DNA from: a virus
Strand: one strand, 5' to 3'
IMG/VR virus record: IMGVR_UViG_3300047470_000395
Span: 61,781-125,780 of that record
Length of the DNA: 64,000 bases
The translations under genes were made by a program, and so were the position numbers. This document shows positions 50,275 through 57,709 of this stretch, piece by piece. Within the stretch, counting starts at the first letter, position 1. Each line of letters opens with the position of its first letter. The notes beneath the pieces were generated by a model that was not told the origin of the DNA, ran no database searches, and saw only the letters and a list, made by a program, of their open reading frames with translations.

Positions 50275-50295
50275 GTTGCCCAGGGTGTACTATTC
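50275..50295 (+). promoter_or_regulatory. CCCWGGG-TACTATTC promoter/operator motif
   Basis: TTGCCCAGGGTGTACTATTC, perfect copy, 8 bases before the hairpin. Confidence 0.8.
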
Positions 50296-50302
50296 AGGGG
50301 TT

Positions 50303-50318
50303 GGCGGAGAGCACCGCC
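50303..50318 (+). promoter_or_regulatory. AGAGCA leader hairpin
   Basis: GGCGG-AGAGCA-CCGCC, followed by gaccacgaactgagggagcacccc before the start. Confidence 0.8.
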
Positions 50319-50346
50319 GACAGACCACGAACTGAGGGAGCACCCC

Positions 50347-50724
50347 ATGGCATCTGCCCGCACCGTCCTCCGCAACCGCGTCCGCGACAACCGCGCCGCC
50401 TCCCGCGCCCGCCGCGCCACGGCCCGCGCCGCCCGCGCCGTCCGCGTCTCCGCCCGCTCCATCACCACGCACGTCATCGCCACCGGCGCCGACACCGCCA
50501 CCGTGAAGGGCGTCGTCAAGGCGCTGCAGGGCGTCGCCAAGACCGCCCGCGCCAACGGCCTCAAGGGCAAGCGGGTCCGCATCCGCCGCACCGCCCAGGG
50601 CTTCAAGCGTCACGCCGTCACCGCCTACCGGTACACCCGCGCCCAGGTCGCGCAGATCGCCGCCGCCTACAAGCCGCGCAAGGCCGAGTACAAGGCCATC
50701 CGCGCCGCGCTGATCGCCGCCTGA
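50347..50724 (+). CDS. Very basic protein, nucleic-acid-binding-like
   Basis: 125 residues, dense in Arg/Lys (LRNRVRDNRAASRARRATARAARAVRVSARS, then KGKRVRIRRTAQGFKRHAVTAYRY, PRKAEYKAIRAAL). Looks like a histone-like or DNA-coating protein, or a host-nucleoid-targeting early protein. The strong motif plus leader suggests high expression. No family recognised. Confidence 0.7.
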   Translation: MASARTVLRNRVRDNRAASRARRATARAARAVRVSARSITTHVIATGADTATVKGVVKALQGVAKTARANGLKGKRVRIRRTAQGFKRHAVTAYRYTRAQVAQIAAAYKPRKAEYKAIRAALIAA

Positions 50725-50739
50725 CCCCACCCCTGAACC

Positions 50740-50773
50740 GCCGGGGCGCGGCCCTCCCCCGCCGCGCCCCGGC
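50740..50773 (+). terminator. Hairpin terminator
   Basis: GCCGGGGCGCG pairs with CGCGCCCCGGC after the stop at 50724. Confidence 0.6.
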
Positions 50774-50804
50774 CCCCCGCTCGACACACCGGAGACGAGA
50801 CACC

Positions 50805-51314
50805 GTGACCAGCACCGCCGCATACCGCCAGGCCGCACAGCGCGCCCGCACCATCGCCGAGATCGCCCGCGACCGCTTCGCCGACGGCCCGATCCGCGCC
50901 GCCATCCTCACGATCGCCGCGTCCATGGACGAGGCCGCCCGCGAACTCGACGCCGCCGCGATCACCGCGCCCGCCGAGGTGCCCGACTCGGCCGCCATGG
51001 AGGTGTTCATGGCCGAGCAGTACGCCGTGGACTGCCCGGCCGCCCGGTTCCCCGCCCTGATGGGCGAGTACGTCCTGGCGCCGATCGGCGGCCGCACGCT
51101 GCCCATGCCCGACGCGCTGCGCCCCCTCGACGCCGCGCACGCCGTCCGGGAGACGGACCTGGTCAACCGGCTGGAGCAGCTCCACGCGGACACCGCTTGG
51201 CAGGCCGACTACCCGGACCAGTGGCTGCGCACCGTCCTGATGGTCTGGCAGAAGCACATGCGCCTGGCCGACGAGGTCCGCGTGCACAACGGCCGCCCCT
51301 GCAACCAGCGCTGA
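50805..51314 (+). CDS. Hypothetical helical protein
   Basis: 169 residues from a GTG after ggagacgagacacc. Helical, with AAILTIAASMDEAARELDAAAITAP and EYVLAPIGGRTLPMPDALRPLDAAHAVRETDLVNRLEQLHADTAWQADYPDQW. No motif recognised. Confidence 0.65.
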   Translation: MTSTAAYRQAAQRARTIAEIARDRFADGPIRAAILTIAASMDEAARELDAAAITAPAEVPDSAAMEVFMAEQYAVDCPAARFPALMGEYVLAPIGGRTLPMPDALRPLDAAHAVRETDLVNRLEQLHADTAWQADYPDQWLRTVLMVWQKHMRLADEVRVHNGRPCNQR

Positions 51315-51324
51315 CCGCCCGTCC

Positions 51325-51360
51325 GCCGGGCGGGGGCGTCACAGGATGCGCCCGCCCGGC
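51325..51360 (+). terminator. Hairpin terminator
   Basis: GCCGGGCGGG pairs with CCCGCCCGGC after the stop at 51314, directly before the next leader hairpin. Confidence 0.6.
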
Positions 51361-51366
51361 GTACTA

Positions 51367-51386
51367 CCCGACGAGAGCACGTCGGG
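51367..51386 (+). promoter_or_regulatory. AGAGCA leader hairpin
   Basis: Perfect 7-bp stem CCCGACG/CGTCGGG around AGAGCA. Confidence 0.8.
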
Positions 51387-51414
51387 CCCGACCACACACC
51401 GGAGGAACACCCTC

Positions 51415-51642
51415 GTGGACGACATCGCCCGGGACCCGGGCAACGACTCCTCTGCGGAGCGCTGCGCCGCCTACGCCCGCCCGGCCTGGGAGCTGTACGC
51501 CGCCGCGCACGAAGGCGTGACCCTCGCCGACCTGATCAGCGACCTTCTGCACCTCGCCGACCGGCTGCCCGACGAGCAGGACAAGGGCGCTGACGCCATC
51601 CTCGCCCGCGCCCTGCGCGACTACGACGCCGAGCGCCCGTAG
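51415..51642 (+). CDS. Small hypothetical protein
   Basis: 75 residues from a GTG after ggaggaacaccctc. Acidic and helical (RDPGNDSSAERCAAYARPAWELYAAAHEGVTLADLISDLLHLADRLPDEQDKGADAILARALRDYDAERP). No motif recognised; a small regulator or adaptor is possible. Confidence 0.65.
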   Translation: MDDIARDPGNDSSAERCAAYARPAWELYAAAHEGVTLADLISDLLHLADRLPDEQDKGADAILARALRDYDAERP

Positions 51643-51646
51643 AGCC

Positions 51647-51691
51647 GTCGCGCCCCGGGGCCCGGACGTACGAGCCGCCCCGGGGCGCGAC
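51647..51691 (+). terminator. Hairpin terminator
   Basis: A 15-bp perfect stem, GTCGCGCCCCGGGGC with GCCCCGGGGCGCGAC, after the stop at 51642. Confidence 0.7.
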
Positions 51692-51720
51692 GCAAGCCCC
51701 ACCCGAACGACCCAATGCCC

Positions 51721-51742
51721 CGGCCGGAGAGCACCGCGCCGG
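51721..51742 (+). promoter_or_regulatory. AGAGCA leader hairpin (short)
   Basis: CGG-AGAGCA-CCG core with flanking CCGG repeats; followed by ccacgaagagaaggaacacccgac before the GTG at 51776. Confidence 0.65.
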
Positions 51743-51775
51743 AACCGCCACCACGAAGAGAAGGAACACCCGACA

Positions 51776-52606
51776 GTGACCGTGCCCGCAGTCGCCCACG
51801 CGACCACCGCCGCCCCGCTCGCCGCCCTCCTGCCCGCCCGCCGCCGCAAGCCCTGGACCGTCGGCCCCGCCCCGTACGGCATCCGCAACCACGCCGCCAC
51901 CTCCCGGATCACCGACGGCCGCCGCGCCCTGCTCGTCGTCGAGGAGGGGAACCGGGTGGAGCTGTACGCCGAGCGCCCCGACATGTTCCCCGTCACCCCC
52001 GACGCCGTCGCCGACTCCACCGACCCGGCCTCCGTCGCCACGCTCGCCGCGCGCGCCCTGCGCTGGATCCTGCCCAGCCTCGACGCCGACGCCACCCACG
52101 CCATCGCCAAAGAGGGGGGATGGCAGCAGGTCGAGCACCACAAGGGCACCGTCCTGACGGAGTTCGGGTTCCACCTGATCGACCACGGCGCCCACCCCCG
52201 CAGCGTGATGCGGACCGACGGGCCCGGCCTGACGTGGACGGCCAACAGTGGCGCCGAGTGGGGCGTGTGGACGTACGGGGTCGCCGCGAACTTCCACCTG
52301 ACCTACGAGGGCCCCGTGAGCGGCCTGTACGGCGCGCTGCCGGTCCTGCTGCCCCCGCTGGGCGCCCACACCTCCACGGACGCCGGTAGCCCGTTCACGC
52401 GCCACCTGACCGACCGGTTCCCGCAGCTCCACCCGGTCGACGCCGACGAGGTCGAGTTCGGCGGCTACCAGGACCTGCACGGCTGGATCGCGCTTCCCTC
52501 CCGCGCCGAGCTGGGCGACCCCGTCGACGACGACACCCCCGTCTGCGCCCAGGTCGGCCCCGTGGGCGTCGACTTCCTGCTCGCCGCCGCCGCGCACCTG
52601 TCCTGA
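51776..52606 (+). CDS. Hypothetical protein (tandem paralogue 1)
   Basis: 276 residues from a GTG after gaaggaacacccgaca. AALLPARRRKPWTVGPAPYGIRNHAATSRITDGRRALLVVEEGNRVELY at the start and GPVGVDFLLAAAAHLS at the end match the next gene (AALLPQRAGVPWTVEPYTAWWTV; GVGVDFLLSLAPHLAR). Beta-rich with many Trp. Paralogy suggests duplication; function unknown. Confidence 0.75.
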   Translation: MTVPAVAHATTAAPLAALLPARRRKPWTVGPAPYGIRNHAATSRITDGRRALLVVEEGNRVELYAERPDMFPVTPDAVADSTDPASVATLAARALRWILPSLDADATHAIAKEGGWQQVEHHKGTVLTEFGFHLIDHGAHPRSVMRTDGPGLTWTANSGAEWGVWTYGVAANFHLTYEGPVSGLYGALPVLLPPLGAHTSTDAGSPFTRHLTDRFPQLHPVDADEVEFGGYQDLHGWIALPSRAELGDPVDDDTPVCAQVGPVGVDFLLAAAAHLS

Positions 52607-52619
52607 CCCTCCCTCGCCC

Positions 52620-52654
52620 GGCCGCGCCCCCGCCCCTCCGCCGGGGGCGCGGCC
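52620..52654 (+). terminator. Hairpin terminator
   Basis: GGCCGCGCCCCC pairs with GGGGGCGCGGCC after the stop at 52606. Confidence 0.65.
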
Positions 52655-52674
52655 CCCTCGAAAGGCCCCACGAC

Positions 52675-53514
52675 ATGAGCACCGTCACCGCCCCCGCCCG
52701 TCCCACCTGCCGCGCCCAGACCCTCGCCGAGCACGTCGCCGCTCTCCTGCCGCAGCGAGCCGGCGTTCCGTGGACCGTCGAGCCGTACACCGCCTGGTGG
52801 ACCGTCCGGTACCCCGCCGCCCGCCTGGTGCAGGGCAGGCGCGCCCTGGTCCTGGTGGCGCGCACCTGGGACACCGAGATCGGGTGGCAGCTCCCCGGCC
52901 GTGAGCCGACCCGCCCGGATCTCCGGATCGACCGCACGGCCCCGGCCGCCGTCGCCCGCGACGTGCTGCGCCTGGTGCTGCCCGTCGTCGACGACGAAGC
53001 CGCCCACGCCCTCGAGGACGGCGCCCGTGCCCGCCGCGGAGCGCTCGTCGAGATCGGCACCGCGATGCGCGCCCAGGGAGCTGCCACGTACGAGCGGGCC
53101 GGTCTCCTGGTGAACACCGCGTGCATCGTGTGGTCCTCGAGCGGGCTCCGCTACTCGGCCACCCTGCACGGCACCAACCCCGTGGCGTCCGTCCAGATCC
53201 AGGGCCCGGTGCGCGCCCTCGAGCGGGCCGTCTCGCACTTCCTGCCCGCGGCCGCGTCCGGCCGCCCGATCATCCCGGCCGGGATCCGCGGCCGCCTCGA
53301 GCGGCGCATGGCCAACGTCCTCGCCCGGCATGGCCACGTCGAGCAGCTCGACGGCAAGGGCCTCGCGTTCGGCGAGAAGTCCGGCCCGTACGGGCACGTC
53401 GCCCCCGCCCCCGACTCGGCCGCCCGCGCCCACGACAACACGCTCGCGTCCGTCGACGTCCACGGCGTCGGCGTCGACTTCCTGCTCTCCCTCGCCCCGC
53501 ACCTGGCGCGATGA
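52675..53514 (+). CDS. Hypothetical protein (tandem paralogue 2)
   Basis: 279 residues; RBS gaaaggccccacgac. Paralogue of the preceding protein (AALLPQRAGVPWTVEPYTAWWTV and GVGVDFLLSLAPHLAR are the best matches) with a clearly diverged middle (LRLVLPVVDDEAAHALEDGAR). Together they may form a hetero-oligomer or one may inhibit the other. No family recognised. Confidence 0.75.
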   Translation: MSTVTAPARPTCRAQTLAEHVAALLPQRAGVPWTVEPYTAWWTVRYPAARLVQGRRALVLVARTWDTEIGWQLPGREPTRPDLRIDRTAPAAVARDVLRLVLPVVDDEAAHALEDGARARRGALVEIGTAMRAQGAATYERAGLLVNTACIVWSSSGLRYSATLHGTNPVASVQIQGPVRALERAVSHFLPAAASGRPIIPAGIRGRLERRMANVLARHGHVEQLDGKGLAFGEKSGPYGHVAPAPDSAARAHDNTLASVDVHGVGVDFLLSLAPHLAR

Positions 53515-53520
53515 CTTGCC

Positions 53521-53548
53521 GCGCCCCGGGGGCCGGATCCCGGGGCGC
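53521..53548 (+). terminator. Hairpin terminator
   Basis: GCGCCCCGGG pairs with CCCGGGGCGC, 6 bases after the stop at 53514. Confidence 0.6.
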
Positions 53549-53570
53549 GCCCCTTCCGGAAGGACACCCT

Positions 53571-54017
53571 GTGACCACCGCCCCGCTGTCCCCGATCGCC
53601 GACCTGTTCGCCGCCGAGGACAAGGCCCGCCAGGTCGCCCGCGACATGCTGCCGCTCCTCGCCGCGACGCTCCGCGCCCAGTTCCCGACCGGCGCCCACC
53701 TCGCCCTGTACCGCGGCCCGGACGGAGAGCTGAGCTACCACTCCGTGCGCGATGCCCGGGGTACGGCCGTCTTCACGTTCGCCGAGTGCTGGTGGAAGGC
53801 TGGCCCGTTCCCGCGCCCGGTCCCGGCCGACGTCGCCGCCCTGTGGGGCGACCACGACCCCACCTCGCCCGCCGTGGTGCTGTCGATGATCCAGCAGGTC
53901 GACCAACACGGCGTCCTGTCGTTCCTCCCGGCCGCGGCCATGTGGCCGGGCGAGGAGGACCTGGACCTGACGCCCGTCGGCCTCCCGCTCGCCGAGCCGG
54001 AGCCGACGCGCCCCTAA
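53571..54017 (+). CDS. Hypothetical protein
   Basis: 148 residues from a GTG after ggaaggacaccct. N-terminus MTTAPLSPIADLFAAEDKA carries an ADLF peptide similar to the LF motifs elsewhere. Then mixed alpha/beta (FPTGAHLALYRGPDGELSYHSVRDARGTAVFTFAECWWKAGPFPRPV). No motif recognised. Confidence 0.65.
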   Translation: MTTAPLSPIADLFAAEDKARQVARDMLPLLAATLRAQFPTGAHLALYRGPDGELSYHSVRDARGTAVFTFAECWWKAGPFPRPVPADVAALWGDHDPTSPAVVLSMIQQVDQHGVLSFLPAAAMWPGEEDLDLTPVGLPLAEPEPTRP

Positions 54018-54023
54018 ACCGCC

Positions 54024-54062
54024 CGCGGGCGGGCCCCTGCAACAGCTCGGGGCCCGCCCGCG
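54024..54062 (+). terminator. Hairpin terminator
   Basis: CGCGGGCGGGCCCC pairs with GGGGCCCGCCCGCG after the stop at 54017. Confidence 0.7.
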
Positions 54063-54118
54063 TTCCTTGCTGCGCCTGGCCTTCCCGGGGCCGCCGCCCG
54101 CATCGAGGAGATCCCCAA

Positions 54119-54676
54119 GTGAGCCGCCACTCCCGCACCAAGCCCAACCGGCACGACCGCCAGGCCCGGCACGCCGGGTTCGACGCGCTGCTGCCGCGCC
54201 TCAAGCGGGGCACGCTCACCCGGGAGGAGGCCGCCCTCCTGGCCGCGTACGTCCTCGAGGAGCGGCGCCTGGGCGAGAAGACCCGCCGGTCCCTGACCGC
54301 CACGACCCGGAGCCTCGCCGCGCACCGGGAGGCCGCCGACGCCGCGATACGGGAGGCCGAGGAGACGGGCGAGCTGCACCGTGTCGCCGTCGCCGAGGCA
54401 CTCGACGCGCCGTCCGACAGTCCGTGGACCGCACTCGTCGGCCGCGCCCGGGACGCGCAGCACTGGGCCGGGCGTGCCCGGAGCGACGTCGGGCAGGCCG
54501 AGCAGCTCCGCGAGCAGTTGCGCCGGTCGGAGGAGGCGCGGGCAACGCTGCGGGGGCGTCTGGCCGAAGCCCTGGGGCGCGGCCGGCTGCGGGTCGAGTG
54601 CCTGACGGGGGACCCGGTCGCCCTGGGCCGGATCGTCGCCGACAGTCTCCGGCGCTCACCGCAGCATCTCGGCTGA
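54119..54676 (+). CDS. Coiled-coil hypothetical protein
   Basis: 185 residues from a GTG after gaggagatccccaa. Basic N-terminus (SRHSRTKPNRHDRQARH) then a long coiled coil (REEAALLAAYVLEERRLGEKTRRSLTATTRSLAAHREAADAAIREAEETGE and QAEQLREQLRRSEEARATLRGRLAEALGRG). Ends GDPVALGRIVADSLRRSPQHLG. No family recognised. Confidence 0.65.
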   Translation: MSRHSRTKPNRHDRQARHAGFDALLPRLKRGTLTREEAALLAAYVLEERRLGEKTRRSLTATTRSLAAHREAADAAIREAEETGELHRVAVAEALDAPSDSPWTALVGRARDAQHWAGRARSDVGQAEQLREQLRRSEEARATLRGRLAEALGRGRLRVECLTGDPVALGRIVADSLRRSPQHLG

Positions 54677-54692
54677 GACACCCCAGGAACCC

Positions 54693-54732
54693 CAGGAACG
54701 CGCAGCCCATGGCAACGGGCTGCGCGTTCCTG
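54693..54732 (+). terminator. Hairpin terminator
   Basis: A perfect 16-bp stem, CAGGAACGCGCAGCCC with GGGCTGCGCGTTCCTG, 17 bases after the stop at 54676. Confidence 0.75.
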
Positions 54733-54750
54733 CTGTTCCCACACACCACC

Positions 54751-54771
54751 ATTGCCCAGGGTGTACTATTC
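54751..54771 (+). promoter_or_regulatory. CCCWGGG-TACTATTC promoter/operator motif
   Basis: TTGCCCAGGGTGTACTATTC, perfect copy. No -35 hexamer is visible 17 bases upstream of TACTAT, so an activator or alternative sigma may be needed. Confidence 0.8.
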
Positions 54772-54779
54772 GGCGTGTT

Positions 54780-54795
54780 GGTGGAGAGCGCCGCC
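54780..54795 (+). promoter_or_regulatory. Leader hairpin, loop variant AGAGCG
   Basis: GGTGG-AGAGCG-CCGCC (one G-U pair), then ggaccacgaacgaagaggaacaccag before the start. Confidence 0.7.
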
Positions 54796-54826
54796 GACGA
54801 GGACCACGAACGAAGAGGAACACCAG

Positions 54827-56146
54827 ATGCGGACCCTGCCCCCCGCGGTCGCCACCGCCGTTCACATCGCCACCCTCGCCCGCAAGAACGGCCTGCCGAT
54901 CCCGCCGAAGGTGTACGCCGTCCTGGAGGCCGCCGCGAACCCGTGGCCCGCCGAGTGGCTCCTCGCCCCGCTCCCCGGCGACCCGATCCGCGTGGTCGAG
55001 CTGTTCGCCGGTCCCGGCGGCTGGTCCGAGGGCCTCGCCGTCGTCCTCGGCGTCAAGGTCGACGCCGTCGGCGTGGACCTCTCCAAGGACGCCTGCGCCA
55101 CCGCCCGCGCCGCCGGACACCGCCGCATCTGCGCCGACATCACCACCCTGGACCCCGAGCACTACGCCCTGCGCCACACCCGCGGCCTGATCGTCTCCCC
55201 GCCGTGCCCCTCGTTCTCCCCGGCCGGGAAGCACTCCGGGCTGGAGGAGGCGAACATCTTCACCCTGTGCCGCGTCCTCGCCCAGACCTCCGAGGCAGGC
55301 GGCTTCCTCCCCGGCAACGAGCTGGACGACTGGTGCGAGGGCTGCGACACCTGCGACGAGCTGGGCTACCACGACGGGTTCGCCCCGCGCTCCGGCGTCA
55401 CCTGGGACGAGCTGCGCTCTCAGCTCGCCCCGCTCACCGACCCCCGCATCGGCCTCATGGCGGAGCTGCTGTTCTGGGCATTCGGCATGCAGGCCGCGGG
55501 CGCGCCCCTCCAGTTCGTCGCGATGGAGCAGTCCAGCCGCCTGCCGCAGCAGATCCTCGACGACATCCGCCTGGAGCTGCGCGGCGGCCAGGAAGAGGGA
55601 GAGTGGTACTGGAGCACCGAGGGCATCCTCGAAGCCTCCGAGTTCGGTCTCGCCTCCCGCCGCGAGCGGGTGTTCTTCCTGGCCTCCCGCCGCCTGGCCT
55701 ACCTGCCCACGCCCGCCGAGGACGTCCACCGGACCACGATGGCGCAGGCCCTCGGCTGGAAGGAGGGCGAGCGGATCAACACCCGCGGCGTCCGCCCGAT
55801 CGACCCGGCCACCGGCCGCGCCAAGGGCGGGAACGAGTTCTCCGCCGACAAGCCGTCCAACTGCCTCACCGGCAAGGCCCGCACCTGGAAGCGCGTCAGC
55901 GACGGTCTGCGCCTCACCCCGAACGAGGCCGGTCTCCTCGTCGGCTTCCGCCGCTCGTACCCCGGTGAGGGTTCCCGCACGAGCGTGTTCCAGCAGCTCG
56001 CCGACGTCGTCCCCCCGGTGATGGCGGCGCGGGTGCTCGCCCAGTTCTTCGACGTCGACGGGGAGGCCCTGGCCGCTGACTACCTGTGCCAGCTCTACCG
56101 GCTGCACGAGTACCTCGACGCCGAGGACTACGACACGGTGGCCTGA
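54827..56146 (+). CDS. Cytosine-C5 DNA methyltransferase
   Basis: 439 residues. Motif I VVELFAGPGGWSEGL (57-70) binds SAM; motif IV SPPCPSF (124-130) holds catalytic Cys127; later RRERVFFLASRR and C-terminal GLLVGFRRSYPGEGSRTSVFQQLADVVPPVMAARVL fit motifs VIII-X. It should methylate the C5 of cytosine at a specific site. No restriction nuclease is beside it, so it looks like a solitary anti-restriction methylase. Downstream of a strong motif and hairpin leader. Confidence 0.88.
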   Translation: MRTLPPAVATAVHIATLARKNGLPIPPKVYAVLEAAANPWPAEWLLAPLPGDPIRVVELFAGPGGWSEGLAVVLGVKVDAVGVDLSKDACATARAAGHRRICADITTLDPEHYALRHTRGLIVSPPCPSFSPAGKHSGLEEANIFTLCRVLAQTSEAGGFLPGNELDDWCEGCDTCDELGYHDGFAPRSGVTWDELRSQLAPLTDPRIGLMAELLFWAFGMQAAGAPLQFVAMEQSSRLPQQILDDIRLELRGGQEEGEWYWSTEGILEASEFGLASRRERVFFLASRRLAYLPTPAEDVHRTTMAQALGWKEGERINTRGVRPIDPATGRAKGGNEFSADKPSNCLTGKARTWKRVSDGLRLTPNEAGLLVGFRRSYPGEGSRTSVFQQLADVVPPVMAARVLAQFFDVDGEALAADYLCQLYRLHEYLDAEDYDTVA

Positions 56147-56160
56147 CCCACCGGCCGCCC

Positions 56161-56186
56161 GGCCCCCGCCCTCACCGGCGGGGGCC
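56161..56186 (+). terminator. Hairpin terminator
   Basis: GGCCCCCGCC-ctcacc-GGCGGGGGCC after the stop at 56146. Confidence 0.65.
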
Positions 56187-56241
56187 GCCGTCGTTCCCGG
56201 CCCCGTGCAACAGCCCGCCGCCGTACACCGTTCCCCCGGTC

Positions 56242-56538
56242 ATGAGCCTGCCGATACCGCCCCACGCCGCGCCGTACGCCCCGTTCGCCCCACCCGTGAC
56301 CCTCAGCGCCACCGTCACCGTGAACGGCCTGGAGATCGGCGCGCAGGAGTGCGTGGACCCCCACGCCTGGGCCGCCATGTCGACCGACCCGGCCGCCGTC
56401 GCCGCGTACGAGCGCCTCGTCCTGCAGCGCCTGGGCGCCGCCCTGGTGAAGCACCTGGCCCCGGCCGTCACCGTCGACGTCCCCGCCGTGCCGGTCCGGG
56501 CCGATCGTCAGACCGCCGACGTACGCTCCGAAGCATGA
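56242..56538 (+). CDS. Small hypothetical protein
   Basis: 98 residues; no good RBS before the ATG, so the start is uncertain. Beta-rich front (APPVTLSATVTVNGLEIGAQECVDPHAW) then an amphipathic helix (AAYERLVLQRLGAALVKHL). Overlaps the next gene by 4 bases. Confidence 0.55.
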   Translation: MSLPIPPHAAPYAPFAPPVTLSATVTVNGLEIGAQECVDPHAWAAMSTDPAAVAAYERLVLQRLGAALVKHLAPAVTVDVPAVPVRADRQTADVRSEA

Positions 56539-56957
56539 GCACCCCCACCCCTTCCCCGGAGGAGACTCCGTTCGATCCGCACGCCTTCCCCGTCGACCTG
56601 GTCGACGCGCAGCGCGAGCTCGCCGAGGCGTACACCGCGCTGCACACGCTGCAGAAGCGGCTCCCCTGGTCCCGGGAGCCTCACCCCGGATGGCCGGACG
56701 TGGAGGACCGGGGCAGGGAGCGAGCCGGCCGCGCGGCCTCCCCCGGCTGGGACCCGGCCGACGCCGCGGCGTACGACAAGCTGTGGGAGGACCTGCGGGA
56801 AGCGGCGGCCGTGGTCCAGGGGCACCGGTGGTGGAGTACCTGCCGGGTCAACGGGCTCGAGGGCGCGGCCCTGGTCGACGTCCGCCAGGCCCTCAAGACC
56901 GCGAAGGGCGCCGTCCCGGCCGCCCTCGAGCGCGCGGACGTCACCGCGGCCGCCTGA
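56535..56957 (+). CDS. Hypothetical protein
   Basis: 140 residues in an ATGA overlap. VDLVDAQRELAEAYTALHTLQKRLPWSREPHPGWPDVEDRGRERAG, then DAAAYDKLWEDLREAAAVVQGHRWWSTCRVNGLEGAALVDVRQALK. Helical with several Trp; no motif recognised. Confidence 0.65.
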   Translation: MSTPTPSPEETPFDPHAFPVDLVDAQRELAEAYTALHTLQKRLPWSREPHPGWPDVEDRGRERAGRAASPGWDPADAAAYDKLWEDLREAAAVVQGHRWWSTCRVNGLEGAALVDVRQALKTAKGAVPAALERADVTAAA

Positions 56958-57046
56958 CCGGCGTTCCTGTCCGACCGGCCCCCAGAGCGGGGAAGGGGTA
57001 CAGGGCGGCCCACACGGGGCGCGCCCCCGCTCGAGAGGGGCCCACC

Positions 57047-57256
57047 GTGGCTCTCCCCGTCCGCACCTACCTGGTGACCAACGCCCGCGCCCTGTTCGGC
57101 CCGGGTGCGCGCATCGTCGTCCGCAGCACGGCCCCGGCCGGTGCCGTCGTCGACGACGTCTTCCGCGGCCGCGCCATCCGCGTGGAGCTCACCGACACCC
57201 CGCTGCCCGCGTACGGCGACGTCTACGCCGCGGAGCTGCAGCTCCCCCGCCTGTAG
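57047..57256 (+). CDS. Small beta-rich protein
   Basis: 69 residues from a GTG after gagaggggcccacc. MALPVRTYLVTNARALFGPGARIVVRSTAPAGAVVDDVFRGRAIRVELTDTPLP looks like a small beta barrel. Contains an ALF peptide near residue 15. No motif recognised. Confidence 0.6.
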   Translation: MALPVRTYLVTNARALFGPGARIVVRSTAPAGAVVDDVFRGRAIRVELTDTPLPAYGDVYAAELQLPRL

Positions 57257-57269
57257 CCGGAACGCCCCT

Positions 57270-57298
57270 GCGGCCCTGTCAGCCTCCGGCAGGGCCGC
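57270..57298. terminator. Hairpin terminator overlapping a convergent gene end
   Basis: GCGGCCCTG pairs with CAGGGCCGC, after the stop at 57256 and reaching the end of the leftward gene (57279). Confidence 0.55.
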
Positions 57299-57623
57299 GC
57301 CGGGGCATGTCCCCCTGCCGCTCCTCGTCGACGCCCTGGGATGGCGCGGAGTCGCTCCGGCGGGCCACGCGCAACCCCGGCTGTGGCCACTGGTACGTGA
57401 GGATCCGGACCGTCGTGTCCCCGTGCAGGTCGACCTCGACCTGGTAGCGGGTGCTGCCGTCGGCCCAGGTCTGCCGCGCCACGACCGGCGCGTTCCGCCA
57501 CTTCCCGCCGGACATCACCTGCAGCGCCGGGCGGTCCGTGCGAGGCCACGTCCACACCTCCGGCCGCGGCCCGTCTTCCTGGCGCCACGGCCGGGCCGGT
57601 ACCGCGTCCGGGATCTCTGCCAT
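57279..57623 (-). CDS. Hypothetical protein, leftward in a rightward block
   Basis: 114 residues; a TACAGT element 7-12 bases before the ATG predicts a leaderless start. WRQEDGPRPEVWTWPRTDRPALQVMSGGKWRNAPVVARQTWADGSTRYQVEVDLHGDTTVRILTYQWPQPGLRVARR is a Trp-rich beta fold with the look of known Streptomyces hypothetical proteins. The only minus-strand gene between 47.9 and 63.8 kb. Confidence 0.7.
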   Translation of the reverse strand: MAEIPDAVPARPWRQEDGPRPEVWTWPRTDRPALQVMSGGKWRNAPVVARQTWADGSTRYQVEVDLHGDTTVRILTYQWPQPGLRVARRSDSAPSQGVDEERQGDMPRRGPAGG

Positions 57624-57709
57624 GCCTCCGACTGTAGGCAGCGCGCGACGCAAGGCGTAGCAGGCCCCCACGATCCGCGGCCTTACCCGTCCGTCCGGAA
57701 GGCCCCGCC

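Noticed and set aside
54119-55968. Long frame overlapping the coiled-coil and methyltransferase genes (633 codons)
   Set aside because: It shares coordinates with two well-supported genes in another frame and is Arg/Pro/Gly-rich without RBS.
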